Of a stretch of DNA of 64,000 bases, positions 15,103 to 22,583 are shown in pieces. The stretch spans positions 1 through 64,000 of the forward strand of contig DATLYW010000016.1 in assembly GCA_035574315.1 (NCBI GenBank). Direction: 5' to 3'. Under the pieces are notes generated by a model that was not told where the DNA came from, made no database searches, and saw nothing but the letters and a program-made list of their open reading frames with translations. Positions within the stretch are counted from its first letter, which is position 1. Each line of letters opens with the position of its first letter. The translations under genes were made by a program, and so were the position numbers. This stretch comes from Candidatus Zixiibacteriota bacterium. GTDB taxonomy: Bacteria > Desulfobacterota > Binatia > UBA9968.

Positions 15103-17433
15103 ATGGGTCGGACCTACATCGGAGCTTCGATCAAGCGGCGAGAGGACATCCGGTTCGTCAGCGGCAAAGGCACCTACGCCGACGACATCAAGCTGCCCGG
15201 GATGCTCCACGCAGCGATCCTCCGCAGCTCCCGCGCCCATGCGCGCATCCGCTCCGTCGACACGGTTCGAGCCGAAGCCGTTCCCGGCGTCGCGTGGATT
15301 TTCACGTCGCGGCATGTCGGCGAGGCGGCGGCCCGCATTCCCATGCGCATGTACAGGCTGCCCGGCCTGGAGCGCTATCTTCAGCCCATTCTGGCGCAAG
15401 GCAAGGTTCGCTACGTCGGCGAGCCGGTCGCCGTCGTTGTAGCGGCAAGCCGCTACGTCGCCGAGGACGCGCTCGACGCCATCGAGGTCGAATACGAGGA
15501 TCTCCCGGAGGTGCTGGATGTCGCTGCCGCCCTGCGCGACGACGTCCTCATCCACGAGGAAGCGGGGACGAACCTCGCCGCCGTACATGAAATTCGCATC
15601 GGCGACGCAGCGGGGGCCTTCGAGAAGGCCGACTACACGAGGCGGGAGCTCTTCCGCGTCCACCGCCACACGGGAAATCCCCTGGAGACCCGGGGCCTGG
15701 TCGCGACTTTCGACGCAGGCAGGCGCGAATTGACGGTTTACGGAATGACCAAGCTGCTCCATTACAACCGCCAGGTCATCGCCGCGTTTCTCGGGCTTCC
15801 GGAGCACCATGTTCATTTCATCGAGAACGACGTCGGCGGCGGCTTCGGCATCCGCGGCGAGCTCTATCCGGAGGATTTTCTGATTCCGTTCGCCTCGATG
15901 CGCCTCGGCAGACCGGTCAAGTGGATCGAGGACCGCCGGGAGCATCTCATGGCGGCGAACCATTCGCGGGAGGTGGGCTGCGAGCTCGAGATCGCGGCCC
16001 GTCGAGACGGCGCGCTGCTGGCGCTGCGGGCCAGGATCTACGGGAACATGGGCGCCTACGTCCGCACCCACGGCGGCCTGGTCCCGTGCTCCACCGCCGC
16101 GCTGTTGACCGGACCCTACCGGATTCCCAACTACGAATGCAAGGTCCACTGTGTCGTCACCAACAAGACGGGCATGGGAACCTATCGGGCTCCCGGACGT
16201 TACGAGTCCTGTTTTTTCCGCGAGCGCTTGCTCGACATGGTGGCGGCGGACCTGAACCTGGATCCGGTCGAGCTCAGGCGCAGGAATCTCGTCCGGCCGG
16301 AAGAGATCCCGTACGAGATCGGCGTCACCCGGCCCGGCGCGGGTCCGACGGTGCTCGACAGCGCCAATTTCCCGAGCGCGCTCGACCGCGCCTTGAACGC
16401 GTTCGGCTACCGGGACCTTCAGCGCGAGCAGGGCCGCCTCGACAATGGCCGGTATCACGGGGTCGGCCTCGCCTGTTTCGTGAAGAACACTGGCGGGCTC
16501 GAACCCTACGAGGGAGCCCGCGTGGCCCTCGGCGACGGCCCGAGCGTCGCTGTTTATTTGAGCATCAACGTTCTGGGGCAGGGACACGAGACCGCGATGG
16601 CACAGATCTGCGCCGACGGCCTGAGTGTGCCCATGGAATGGGTTTCAGTCTTCCACGGGAATACCGATCTCGTCCCCTTCGGCTGGGGAACTTTCGCCAG
16701 CCGCGGCACGGTGATGTGCGGCAACGCCGTTTATCTCGCGGCCCGGCGCTTGCGGCAAAAGCTCCTCCGGATCGCCGGTGATCATCTGAGCATCGATCCC
16801 GACCGACTGGAGATCGAGGAAGGAAAGATTTGCCGCAAAGGCACCCATGAGCCGCTGCTCGACCTGAAAACGCTCCTGGCGCACGTTCGCGCGGGGGTAA
16901 GGGCCCGCCCGGAACAGCCGGCCCTGGAGGAGACCGCTTACTTCAACTCCAGCCAGCTGACTCATTCGTACGGTGTTCACGTGGCCCGCGTCGCCGTCGA
17001 CCCCGAAACGGGCCTGGTCGAAGTGCTGAAGTACATGGTCGTCGAGGACGTCGGGCGATGCATCAACCCGATGCTCGTCCACGGCCAAGCGGTCGGCGCC
17101 GCCGTGCAGGGGATCGGGGCGACGCTGTGCGAAGAGCTGGTTTACGGAGAAAACGGGCAGCTCCTCACCACCACGTTCCGGGATTACGTTCTTCCGTCGA
17201 GCGCCGACGTCCCGCCCATCGAAAGCATCGTTCTGGAAGAGGCGCCGTCGCCGTTGAACCCGCTGGGCGTCAAGGGCGCGGGAGAAGGAGGCATCGTCGG
17301 CACCGGAGCGGTGCTGGCCAACGCGGTGAGCCACGCCCTCTCGCCCCTGGGCGTTGAAATCAACGAACTGCCGCTGTCGCCGGACCGGGTCAGAAGCTTG
17401 ATCCGCCGCTCGCCTGCCCGCCACACGAGCTGA
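15103..17433 (+). CDS. Molybdenum hydroxylase 2, molybdopterin large subunit
   Basis: 776 residues. Motifs are GGGFGIRGE, the active-site loop TYRAPGR, GQGHET, and the catalytic glutamate Glu728 in GAGEGG. The loop resembles the AYRGAGR signature of form II CO-dehydrogenase-like proteins, many of which do not act on CO. The ATG at 15103 is used; a TTG at 15097 adds two residues. The gene ends convergently with an ABC importer operon. Substrate unknown; the difference in loop from enzymes 1, 3 and the orphan subunit suggests a distinct substrate. Confidence 0.92.
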   Translation: MGRTYIGASIKRREDIRFVSGKGTYADDIKLPGMLHAAILRSSRAHARIRSVDTVRAEAVPGVAWIFTSRHVGEAAARIPMRMYRLPGLERYLQPILAQGKVRYVGEPVAVVVAASRYVAEDALDAIEVEYEDLPEVLDVAAALRDDVLIHEEAGTNLAAVHEIRIGDAAGAFEKADYTRRELFRVHRHTGNPLETRGLVATFDAGRRELTVYGMTKLLHYNRQVIAAFLGLPEHHVHFIENDVGGGFGIRGELYPEDFLIPFASMRLGRPVKWIEDRREHLMAANHSREVGCELEIAARRDGALLALRARIYGNMGAYVRTHGGLVPCSTAALLTGPYRIPNYECKVHCVVTNKTGMGTYRAPGRYESCFFRERLLDMVAADLNLDPVELRRRNLVRPEEIPYEIGVTRPGAGPTVLDSANFPSALDRALNAFGYRDLQREQGRLDNGRYHGVGLACFVKNTGGLEPYEGARVALGDGPSVAVYLSINVLGQGHETAMAQICADGLSVPMEWVSVFHGNTDLVPFGWGTFASRGTVMCGNAVYLAARRLRQKLLRIAGDHLSIDPDRLEIEEGKICRKGTHEPLLDLKTLLAHVRAGVRARPEQPALEETAYFNSSQLTHSYGVHVARVAVDPETGLVEVLKYMVVEDVGRCINPMLVHGQAVGAAVQGIGATLCEELVYGENGQLLTTTFRDYVLPSSADVPPIESIVLEEAPSPLNPLGVKGAGEGGIVGTGAVLANAVSHALSPLGVEINELPLSPDRVRSLIRRSPARHTS

Positions 17434-17522
17434 AGGGAATTCTTTTCTTCGAAAGGCTCGCTTCTCGCCCGGCCTCGTCCGACGGGCGCCGCCGTGGCCG
17501 CAGATCGAAACCTCCCCCGATT

Positions 17523-18281
17523 TCAGCCCACGCCCAGGCTTTGACGGATCCTCTTGACGCAGGAAACGAACCGGGGATCGTCGCGCATCGCCGTGGTCCG
17601 CGGGCGGGGCAGGTCGACCTCGACGATCTCGGCGACCTTGCCGGGTCGGGGGGTCATGACCACGACACGGTCGGCGAGAAAGACCGCTTCGGGAATGCTG
17701 TGGGTAATGAACAGGACCGTTTTTCTCGCCTCCTGCCAGATCCGCAGGAGCTCCAGGTTCATCTCGTCTCGCGTGATGGCGTCGAGCGCGCCGAACGGCT
17801 CGTCCATCAGGAGCAGCGGCGGATCGTGAATCAGCGCGCGAGCGATCGAAACCCTTTGCTGCATGCCGCCCGACAGCTCGCTCGGATATTTGCGCTCGAA
17901 GCCCTTGAGCCCGCTCAGCTCGAGCAGCTTCAACGCCTTGTCCCGGTAATGCTCGACGTTCAGCTTGCGCGATTCGATCGGGAGCAGAACATTGTCCAGC
18001 GCCCTGCGCCAGGCCAGGAGCACCGGCGATTGAAAGACCATACCGATATCGGTCAGCGGCCCGCGAACGGGAACTCCCCCGACGCGCACGGACCCAGCCG
18101 TGGAGTTCAGAAGCCCGGCGGTAATCTTCAGCAGGGTGCTCTTGCCGCAGCCGCTTCGACCGACGACCGTGACGAACTCCCGCTCGTACACGCTGAAGGA
18201 AACCTCCTCGAGCGCCACCACCGCATCGTTGCCGGAGGCATAGACCTTGCGAACCCTCTCGTAATCGATGAAGCCCGTCAA
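17523..18281 (-). CDS. NitT/TauT-type ABC importer, ATP-binding protein
   Basis: 252 residues. Walker A GRSGCGKST (41-49), ABC signature LSGGMQQR (136-143), Walker B LLLMDEPFGALD (about 156-167) and the switch histidine in FITHS are all present. It powers the importer encoded upstream on the same strand. The only workable start is TTG at 18281, preceded by AAAGGGCGGG; no in-frame ATG occurs early enough. It follows the binding-protein gene by 10 nt. Confidence 0.93.
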   Translation of the reverse strand: MTGFIDYERVRKVYASGNDAVVALEEVSFSVYEREFVTVVGRSGCGKSTLLKITAGLLNSTAGSVRVGGVPVRGPLTDIGMVFQSPVLLAWRRALDNVLLPIESRKLNVEHYRDKALKLLELSGLKGFERKYPSELSGGMQQRVSIARALIHDPPLLLMDEPFGALDAITRDEMNLELLRIWQEARKTVLFITHSIPEAVFLADRVVVMTPRPGKVAEIVEVDLPRPRTTAMRDDPRFVSCVKRIRQSLGVG

Positions 18282-18291
18282 GACCCGCCCT

Positions 18292-19305
18292 TTACATCCC
18301 GGGATTCTTCCGGATGAACTGGTTCGTGTAGGTCGTCCTGTAGTCCACCGCGGGCGACAGGCCGAAGTACTTGTTTGCGATCTCGACCGACCTCTTCATC
18401 ATCGACTCCTTCATGTAGCCGAGGCCGCGCTCCCTGGTTTCGGGGTCCACCACGTCGTCGAGCGCCGCTTCCATCTGGGCGAGGCTTATATCGCGGTCCT
18501 TTTGCGGATTGGCCTTCATGAAAGCGTCGAACGCTTCTTTCGGATTCTTGAGCGACCAGGCCCAGGCGTCGAACAGCGCCGTCACGAACCTCTTGACCTG
18601 ATCCGGATTCTTCTGGATGCGATCCGCTCGAGCCTGCAGGACGTGCCCGTAAGTCTGCAGGCCCATGTCTTTGAAGAACAGGTAGTTGACGGCCTTCCCC
18701 TGGCGCTTGGCCAGGATCGCCATCCTCTGGATGCTCGAGCCGTTCGTTCCCGACATGAAGTCGATCTTCCCCTCGAAGAGCGCGGGCGTCCGGACTGCTG
18801 GCTCCATCGTCTTGATCGTGACTTTCTTGTGGTCGAATCCCGCCGCCGCCGCCAGCGCGGGCAAGAGGGCGTAAGCGAAATCTCCCGGATTCGTACCGAA
18901 GCTCTTGCCTTCGAGATCCTTGACGCCCTTGATCCCCGCTCCCTCCCGATAGATGAAACCGCCGCCGTTGAACACCATGCCCACGCCGATGGCTCGGTTT
19001 TTTCCGCCTTTCGACATCACCTCGACCGCCGTGAGAAAGTCGCCGTAGCTGTAGTCGGCCTGGCCCGCGTCGATGAACGTCGCCGCGTTGCCGGAGCCTT
19101 TGCCTTCCACCAGGGTGACCTCCAGGCCGTTCTTCTCGAAAAACCCCTTGTCGCGCGCCACGAAGAACGGCACGTGCTTTCCTTCGATGATCCAGTCCAG
19201 CAGAAACCGTACCTTCTCCGCCGCGCGGACGCCGGATTGGGTCCCGATGACCACGGCGGCCATCGTCAACAACGCGAGCGAAAGCGAACGCGTCTTCGGT
19301 TTCAT
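18292..19305 (-). CDS. NMT1/SsuA-like ABC solute-binding protein
   Basis: 337 residues. A signal peptide (about residues 1-28, ending GVRA-A) is followed by the NMT1-type core: FLLDWIIEGKHVPFFVARDKGFFEKNGLEV. Proteins of this group bind nitrate, taurine, sulfonates, pyrimidine precursors or aromatic acids in the periplasm. AAAGGAGG lies 6 nt before the ATG. Middle gene of a permease-binding protein-ATPase operon on the minus strand. The ligand cannot be inferred beyond a possible link to the flanking molybdenum hydroxylases. Confidence 0.92.
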   Translation of the reverse strand: MKPKTRSLSLALLTMAAVVIGTQSGVRAAEKVRFLLDWIIEGKHVPFFVARDKGFFEKNGLEVTLVEGKGSGNAATFIDAGQADYSYGDFLTAVEVMSKGGKNRAIGVGMVFNGGGFIYREGAGIKGVKDLEGKSFGTNPGDFAYALLPALAAAAGFDHKKVTIKTMEPAVRTPALFEGKIDFMSGTNGSSIQRMAILAKRQGKAVNYLFFKDMGLQTYGHVLQARADRIQKNPDQVKRFVTALFDAWAWSLKNPKEAFDAFMKANPQKDRDISLAQMEAALDDVVDPETRERGLGYMKESMMKRSVEIANKYFGLSPAVDYRTTYTNQFIRKNPGM

Positions 19306-19353
19306 GGCATCCTCCTTTTGTTCTGCATGCGCGTTGCGGCCCGCATGCGAGGT

Positions 19354-20139
19354 TCACAGCTCCGTGGGGTGGATGCCGCGCCGCCACGGCATCAGGACCT
19401 TTTCCAGCCCGACGATGATTCCGAACAGCCCGAGCGACATCACGGAGAGAAGAATGATCGAGGCGAAGATCAACGGTGCATTGAGATCGTTGTTGCCGAT
19501 GATGATGAGATAGCCGAGCCCCTGCTGGCCGGAGACGAACTCGGCGACCACCGCGCCGATGACCGCCAGGGCGATCGACGTCTTGAAACCGGCGAAGATG
19601 TACGGCACGGAGTTGGGCAGACGGATTTTTCTGAATTCCATCCACGGCTTCATGCCCATCGTCTTGGCCAGGTCGAGCATCTCCGGCTCGATCTGGGAAA
19701 ACCCGACGACCGAATTGACGACCATGGGGAAGAACGCAACGAGGAAAACGATCGTGACCTTGGACCAGAGCGTGTCGATACCCAGCCAGATCAGGATGAG
19801 GGGAGCGATGGCGATTCGTGGAACGGATCCGATGACCACCAGCGATGGATAGACGGTGAGCCAGAGGAGCTTGGAGTAGACGATGCCCAGGCCCGAGACG
19901 ATGCCGATCACCGCGCCGATGACGAAGCCCAGAAGGGTCTCGTAGAAGGTGGGCACGGAGTTCGTAAAAATGAAAACGCCGCGCTTTTGAAACTCTTCGA
20001 GGATGGCGAGCGGCGTGGGAAGGAGATAGGAAGGAATGCCGAGCAGGGGGACCACGAGCTGCCACAGGACGAGCAGGACGACGAAGAATAGAATCGACCA
20101 TTTGACGGACGGCGCTCCCGTCGAAGGATGCCTGTTCAT
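19354..20139 (-). CDS. NitT/TauT-type ABC importer, permease
   Basis: 261 residues with about six membrane segments and the conserved cytoplasmic loop around EFRKIRLPNSVPYIFAGFK that docks the ATPase. I chose the ATG at 20139 because a strong GGGAGGGAGG lies just upstream; the in-frame start at 20187 has none. First gene of the three-gene importer. Confidence 0.92.
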   Translation of the reverse strand: MNRHPSTGAPSVKWSILFFVVLLVLWQLVVPLLGIPSYLLPTPLAILEEFQKRGVFIFTNSVPTFYETLLGFVIGAVIGIVSGLGIVYSKLLWLTVYPSLVVIGSVPRIAIAPLILIWLGIDTLWSKVTIVFLVAFFPMVVNSVVGFSQIEPEMLDLAKTMGMKPWMEFRKIRLPNSVPYIFAGFKTSIALAVIGAVVAEFVSGQQGLGYLIIIGNNDLNAPLIFASIILLSVMSLGLFGIIVGLEKVLMPWRRGIHPTEL

Positions 20140-20180
20140 CGTCCTCCCTCCCCTCGAGCGAGCAAGGGGCTTTTCGGGAA

Positions 20181-20209
20181 TTGACAATGCCCGAGTTTAG
20201 GTATGTACT
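20181..20209 (+). promoter_or_regulatory. Candidate promoter for the NMT1-like gene
   Basis: TTGACA at 20181-20186, a 17 nt spacer and TGTACT at 20204-20209. The -10 box is only a partial match. The leader to the ATG at 20367 would be about 150 nt. It lies in the 227 bp gap divergent from the ABC permease. Confidence 0.3.
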
Positions 20210-20366
20210 CGCTCCGCCAAGCGCGTGGACCCGGTCGACGGCTACCGCCTGATTATCCAATGGCGGCAATCCTGTCAAGGACATGCACGAGAAATCACCG
20301 CATCCGGGCCCACGAGAAAAAAAAGATCGACACGCCGGTTCCTGAAAGCATTTTGCCGAGGATTCG

Positions 20367-21323
20367 ATGGCGTTGCCGGACCGCCTTCGCCTCATCCAGT
20401 TTCGAGCGGCCTACAACCTGCCGGTTCACGCCGCGGCCGAGCAGGGGATCTTCGCCCGCCACGGTCTGGAGGTCGAAGTGACCTACACGCCCGGTTCGGA
20501 TTTTCTCATCGAGGCGCTCGAAAGCGGCGGCTTCGAAATAGGGCACCCTGCGGCCGATGACGTCGTCGCGGCCGTCGAACGAACCTCTGGCGATCGGTCG
20601 GATCTGTTCCTTTTCATGGGGCTGCACGGCGGGCTGATGGCCTTGGTCGCGGCGCCGGAATACCCCGATGTGCCGTCGCTCCGAGGCCGCGTGCTCGGGG
20701 TGGACTCCCGCGTCACGGGATTCGTCTTCCTCCTCGAAAGATTTCTTCGGTCGCGCGGTTTTTCGCCCGGCGACTACGAGCTCGTCGAGGTTGGCGGCTG
20801 GGAACACCGGTACCGTGCTCTGCTCGACAGGAAGATTGCCGCGGCGCTGTTGACGGCGCCGTACGTCGACGACGCTCTTGCCGCTGGCTGCCATCTCCTG
20901 GCCCGCGGCGGCGAGCTGTCTTCCGTCTATCAGGCCACTTGCGGAGCCGCCCGGCGCTCCTGGGCGAAAGCCCATGAAGCGCTCCTCGTTCGATACATCC
21001 GGGCCTATGTCGAGGCGACCCGATGGTGCTTTGCGCCTCGAAACCGCCGGGCGTGCACGCGTCTGCTCCAAAAACATCACGGGCTCGATCCAGCGCGCGC
21101 CGAAAACACGCTGAAAGCCCTGCTGGACCCCGCCGCGGGCATCTACCCCGACGCCGCTCTCAATCTGCCCGGAATCGCCTCCGTGCTGGAATTGCGGGCG
21201 GAGATGGGGCGCATGGCGCCGCCTCTGCCGGCCGTGGAAAAATACGTCGACCTGTCGTACCGCCGGAAAGCTCTGCGGACGCCGCCCGACACCGACCGCG
21301 GGTCCGGCGGCCGCGCCAGCTAG
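20367..21323 (+). CDS. NMT1/SsuA-like protein without signal peptide
   Basis: 318 residues. The start MALPDRLRLIQFRAAYNLPV goes straight into the binding-protein fold (HAAAEQGIFARHGLEVEVTY), with no signal peptide, no lipobox and no membrane segment. The fold matches periplasmic sulfonate/nitrate binding proteins, yet the product should stay in the cytoplasm. The C-terminal third is rich in Arg, Cys and aromatic residues. It is a single gene, divergent from a complete importer that already has its own binding protein. It could be an intracellular ligand sensor or an enzyme; Thi5-type pyrimidine synthase signatures were not seen. Confidence 0.8.
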   Translation: MALPDRLRLIQFRAAYNLPVHAAAEQGIFARHGLEVEVTYTPGSDFLIEALESGGFEIGHPAADDVVAAVERTSGDRSDLFLFMGLHGGLMALVAAPEYPDVPSLRGRVLGVDSRVTGFVFLLERFLRSRGFSPGDYELVEVGGWEHRYRALLDRKIAAALLTAPYVDDALAAGCHLLARGGELSSVYQATCGAARRSWAKAHEALLVRYIRAYVEATRWCFAPRNRRACTRLLQKHHGLDPARAENTLKALLDPAAGIYPDAALNLPGIASVLELRAEMGRMAPPLPAVEKYVDLSYRRKALRTPPDTDRGSGGRAS

Positions 21324-21333
21324 CGGGCTTCCG

Positions 21334-21846
21334 CTATTTCTTCCTGGGAACGACGGCCCACGCCTCGATCTCCACGAGCATGTCCGGGAGGTCGATCCCC
21401 ACGCCCCGGAGCAGCGTCGCGGGCCTCGGATGCTGCCGCAAATCGGGCTCGTTTTCCTCGAAGAACCTGTACATCTCGTCGCGCATATCAAAAACGTCCT
21501 CTCGCCGCGTAAGAAAGTACCGGAACATGACAATGTGCTTGAGCGTTGCGCCCATCTGCTCGAGACTGGCCTTGATGTCTTCCAGAGCCTGGCGCGTCTG
21601 TTCCCTGATGCCGCCCACGACCCTGCCCCTTCCGGCCCGCTCCTGATCCGGAGTGCGACAGGGCGCGTCCTCGAACGGATCTCTTCCCGTCGATCCGGAA
21701 AGGAAAAGAATGTCGACGTCCCCGTTCGTCCTGAATCCGGTCGCCCAATTCATCTTTTCCTTGTGGTATTTCGGCCAGAGCGTACCCCAGTCGTATTCCA
21801 CCTTCTCGCGCTCCTGGCGTTCGAACGCTTCCGCATTGATCGTCAT
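21334..21846 (-). CDS. RidA/YjgF/UK114-family protein
   Basis: 170 residues, longer than the typical ~130 because of an N-terminal extension. The Rid core is recognisable: SGSTGRDP, an LEDIKASLEQMGATLKHIV helix-strand region and a RPATLLRGVGIDLPDMLVEIEAWA end with the family arginine. RidA proteins hydrolyse reactive enamine/imine intermediates; other subfamilies take part in heterocycle and aminophenol breakdown. AAGGAGGGG precedes the ATG. It lies convergent with the NMT1-like gene and just before molybdenum hydroxylase 3. Confidence 0.88.
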   Translation of the reverse strand: MTINAEAFERQEREKVEYDWGTLWPKYHKEKMNWATGFRTNGDVDILFLSGSTGRDPFEDAPCRTPDQERAGRGRVVGGIREQTRQALEDIKASLEQMGATLKHIVMFRYFLTRREDVFDMRDEMYRFFEENEPDLRQHPRPATLLRGVGIDLPDMLVEIEAWAVVPRKK

Positions 21847-22072
21847 GGCACCCCTCCTTCTTGTGATTTCGCCCGCCTATCGACTAGCAAACCCCTCGGA
21901 GCCTGGCAATCAAGAAATTCCGGTTCGTCCATGCGACGCCTCCGCCTCGACAGAACCGGAGCGCCCCCGTCCCGGAACGATCCGCCGGCGGCTCGATCCC
22001 TCCGCCCAGGGCGCGAACTTGGACGATGGCCGAGACCGTCGCGCGCCCGCGCGCGATTCTCGCGACCGCGCC

Positions 22073-22101
22073 TTGATTCGCCGAAAATCAACCGCTATTC
22101 T
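22073..22101 (+). promoter_or_regulatory. Promoter for molybdenum hydroxylase operon 3
   Basis: TTGATT (22073-22078), a 17 nt spacer and TATTCT (22096-22101). The ATG at 22110 follows after 8 nt with no Shine-Dalgarno, the same geometry as at 8923-8960. A leaderless transcript is likely if this promoter is used. Confidence 0.5.
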
Positions 22102-22109
22102 GAAGCGCC

Positions 22110-22583
22110 ATGAAAAAAACTATCCGCGTGACCATCAACGGGCGACGATACGAGGAAGACGTCGAGCCCAGAATGCTGCTTTCGCACTTCTTGCGCGAGC
22201 AAATCGGTCTCACGGGGACCCATGTCGGCTGCGTCGTGGGCGAGTGCGGCGCCTGCACGATCCTGATGGACGGCAAGGCGGTCAAGTCCTGCCTCCATCT
22301 GGCCGTCCAGGCCGACGGCCGCGAGCTGACCACCATCGAAGGTCTGGCGCGCGACGGAGAGCTCGCTCCGATCCAGGAAGCCTTCGTCAGGAACTACGCG
22401 CTCCAGTGCGGCTACTGCACGCCGGGTATGGTGCTGGCGAGTCACGCGTTGTTGAGGAACAACCCCGACCCGACCGAGGAAGAGATCCGCCGGGGGCTCG
22501 CAGGCAATCTCTGCATGTGCACCGGGTACGTCCAGATCGTCGAGGCGGTCAAGGACGCCGCGAGAGGGCTCAAAAATGGCTAA
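22110..22583 (+). CDS. Molybdenum hydroxylase 3, [2Fe-2S] small subunit
   Basis: 157 residues, the family's minimal length. Cluster motifs are GCVVGECGACTILMDG with KSC, then CGYCTPGM and CMCTGYV. The second motif has Met where the other two enzymes have Arg (CRCTGY). It overlaps the large-subunit start by eight bases. Confidence 0.93.
   Translation: MKKTIRVTINGRRYEEDVEPRMLLSHFLREQIGLTGTHVGCVVGECGACTILMDGKAVKSCLHLAVQADGRELTTIEGLARDGELAPIQEAFVRNYALQCGYCTPGMVLASHALLRNNPDPTEEEIRRGLAGNLCMCTGYVQIVEAVKDAARGLKNG

Noticed and set aside
9528..17433. Aerobic CO dehydrogenase (CoxMSL)
   Set aside because: The form I active-site signature AYxCSFR is absent from every large subunit in the window, so CO oxidation is not supported.
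17434..17522. Intrinsic terminator between Mo hydroxylase 2 and the ABC operon
   Set aside because: Only a short GCCCG/CGGGC pairing with a long loop and no T-tract is present.
20367..21323. Thi5-type HMP-P synthase
   Set aside because: The fold is similar but I did not see the family's cysteine cluster or catalytic histidine region.
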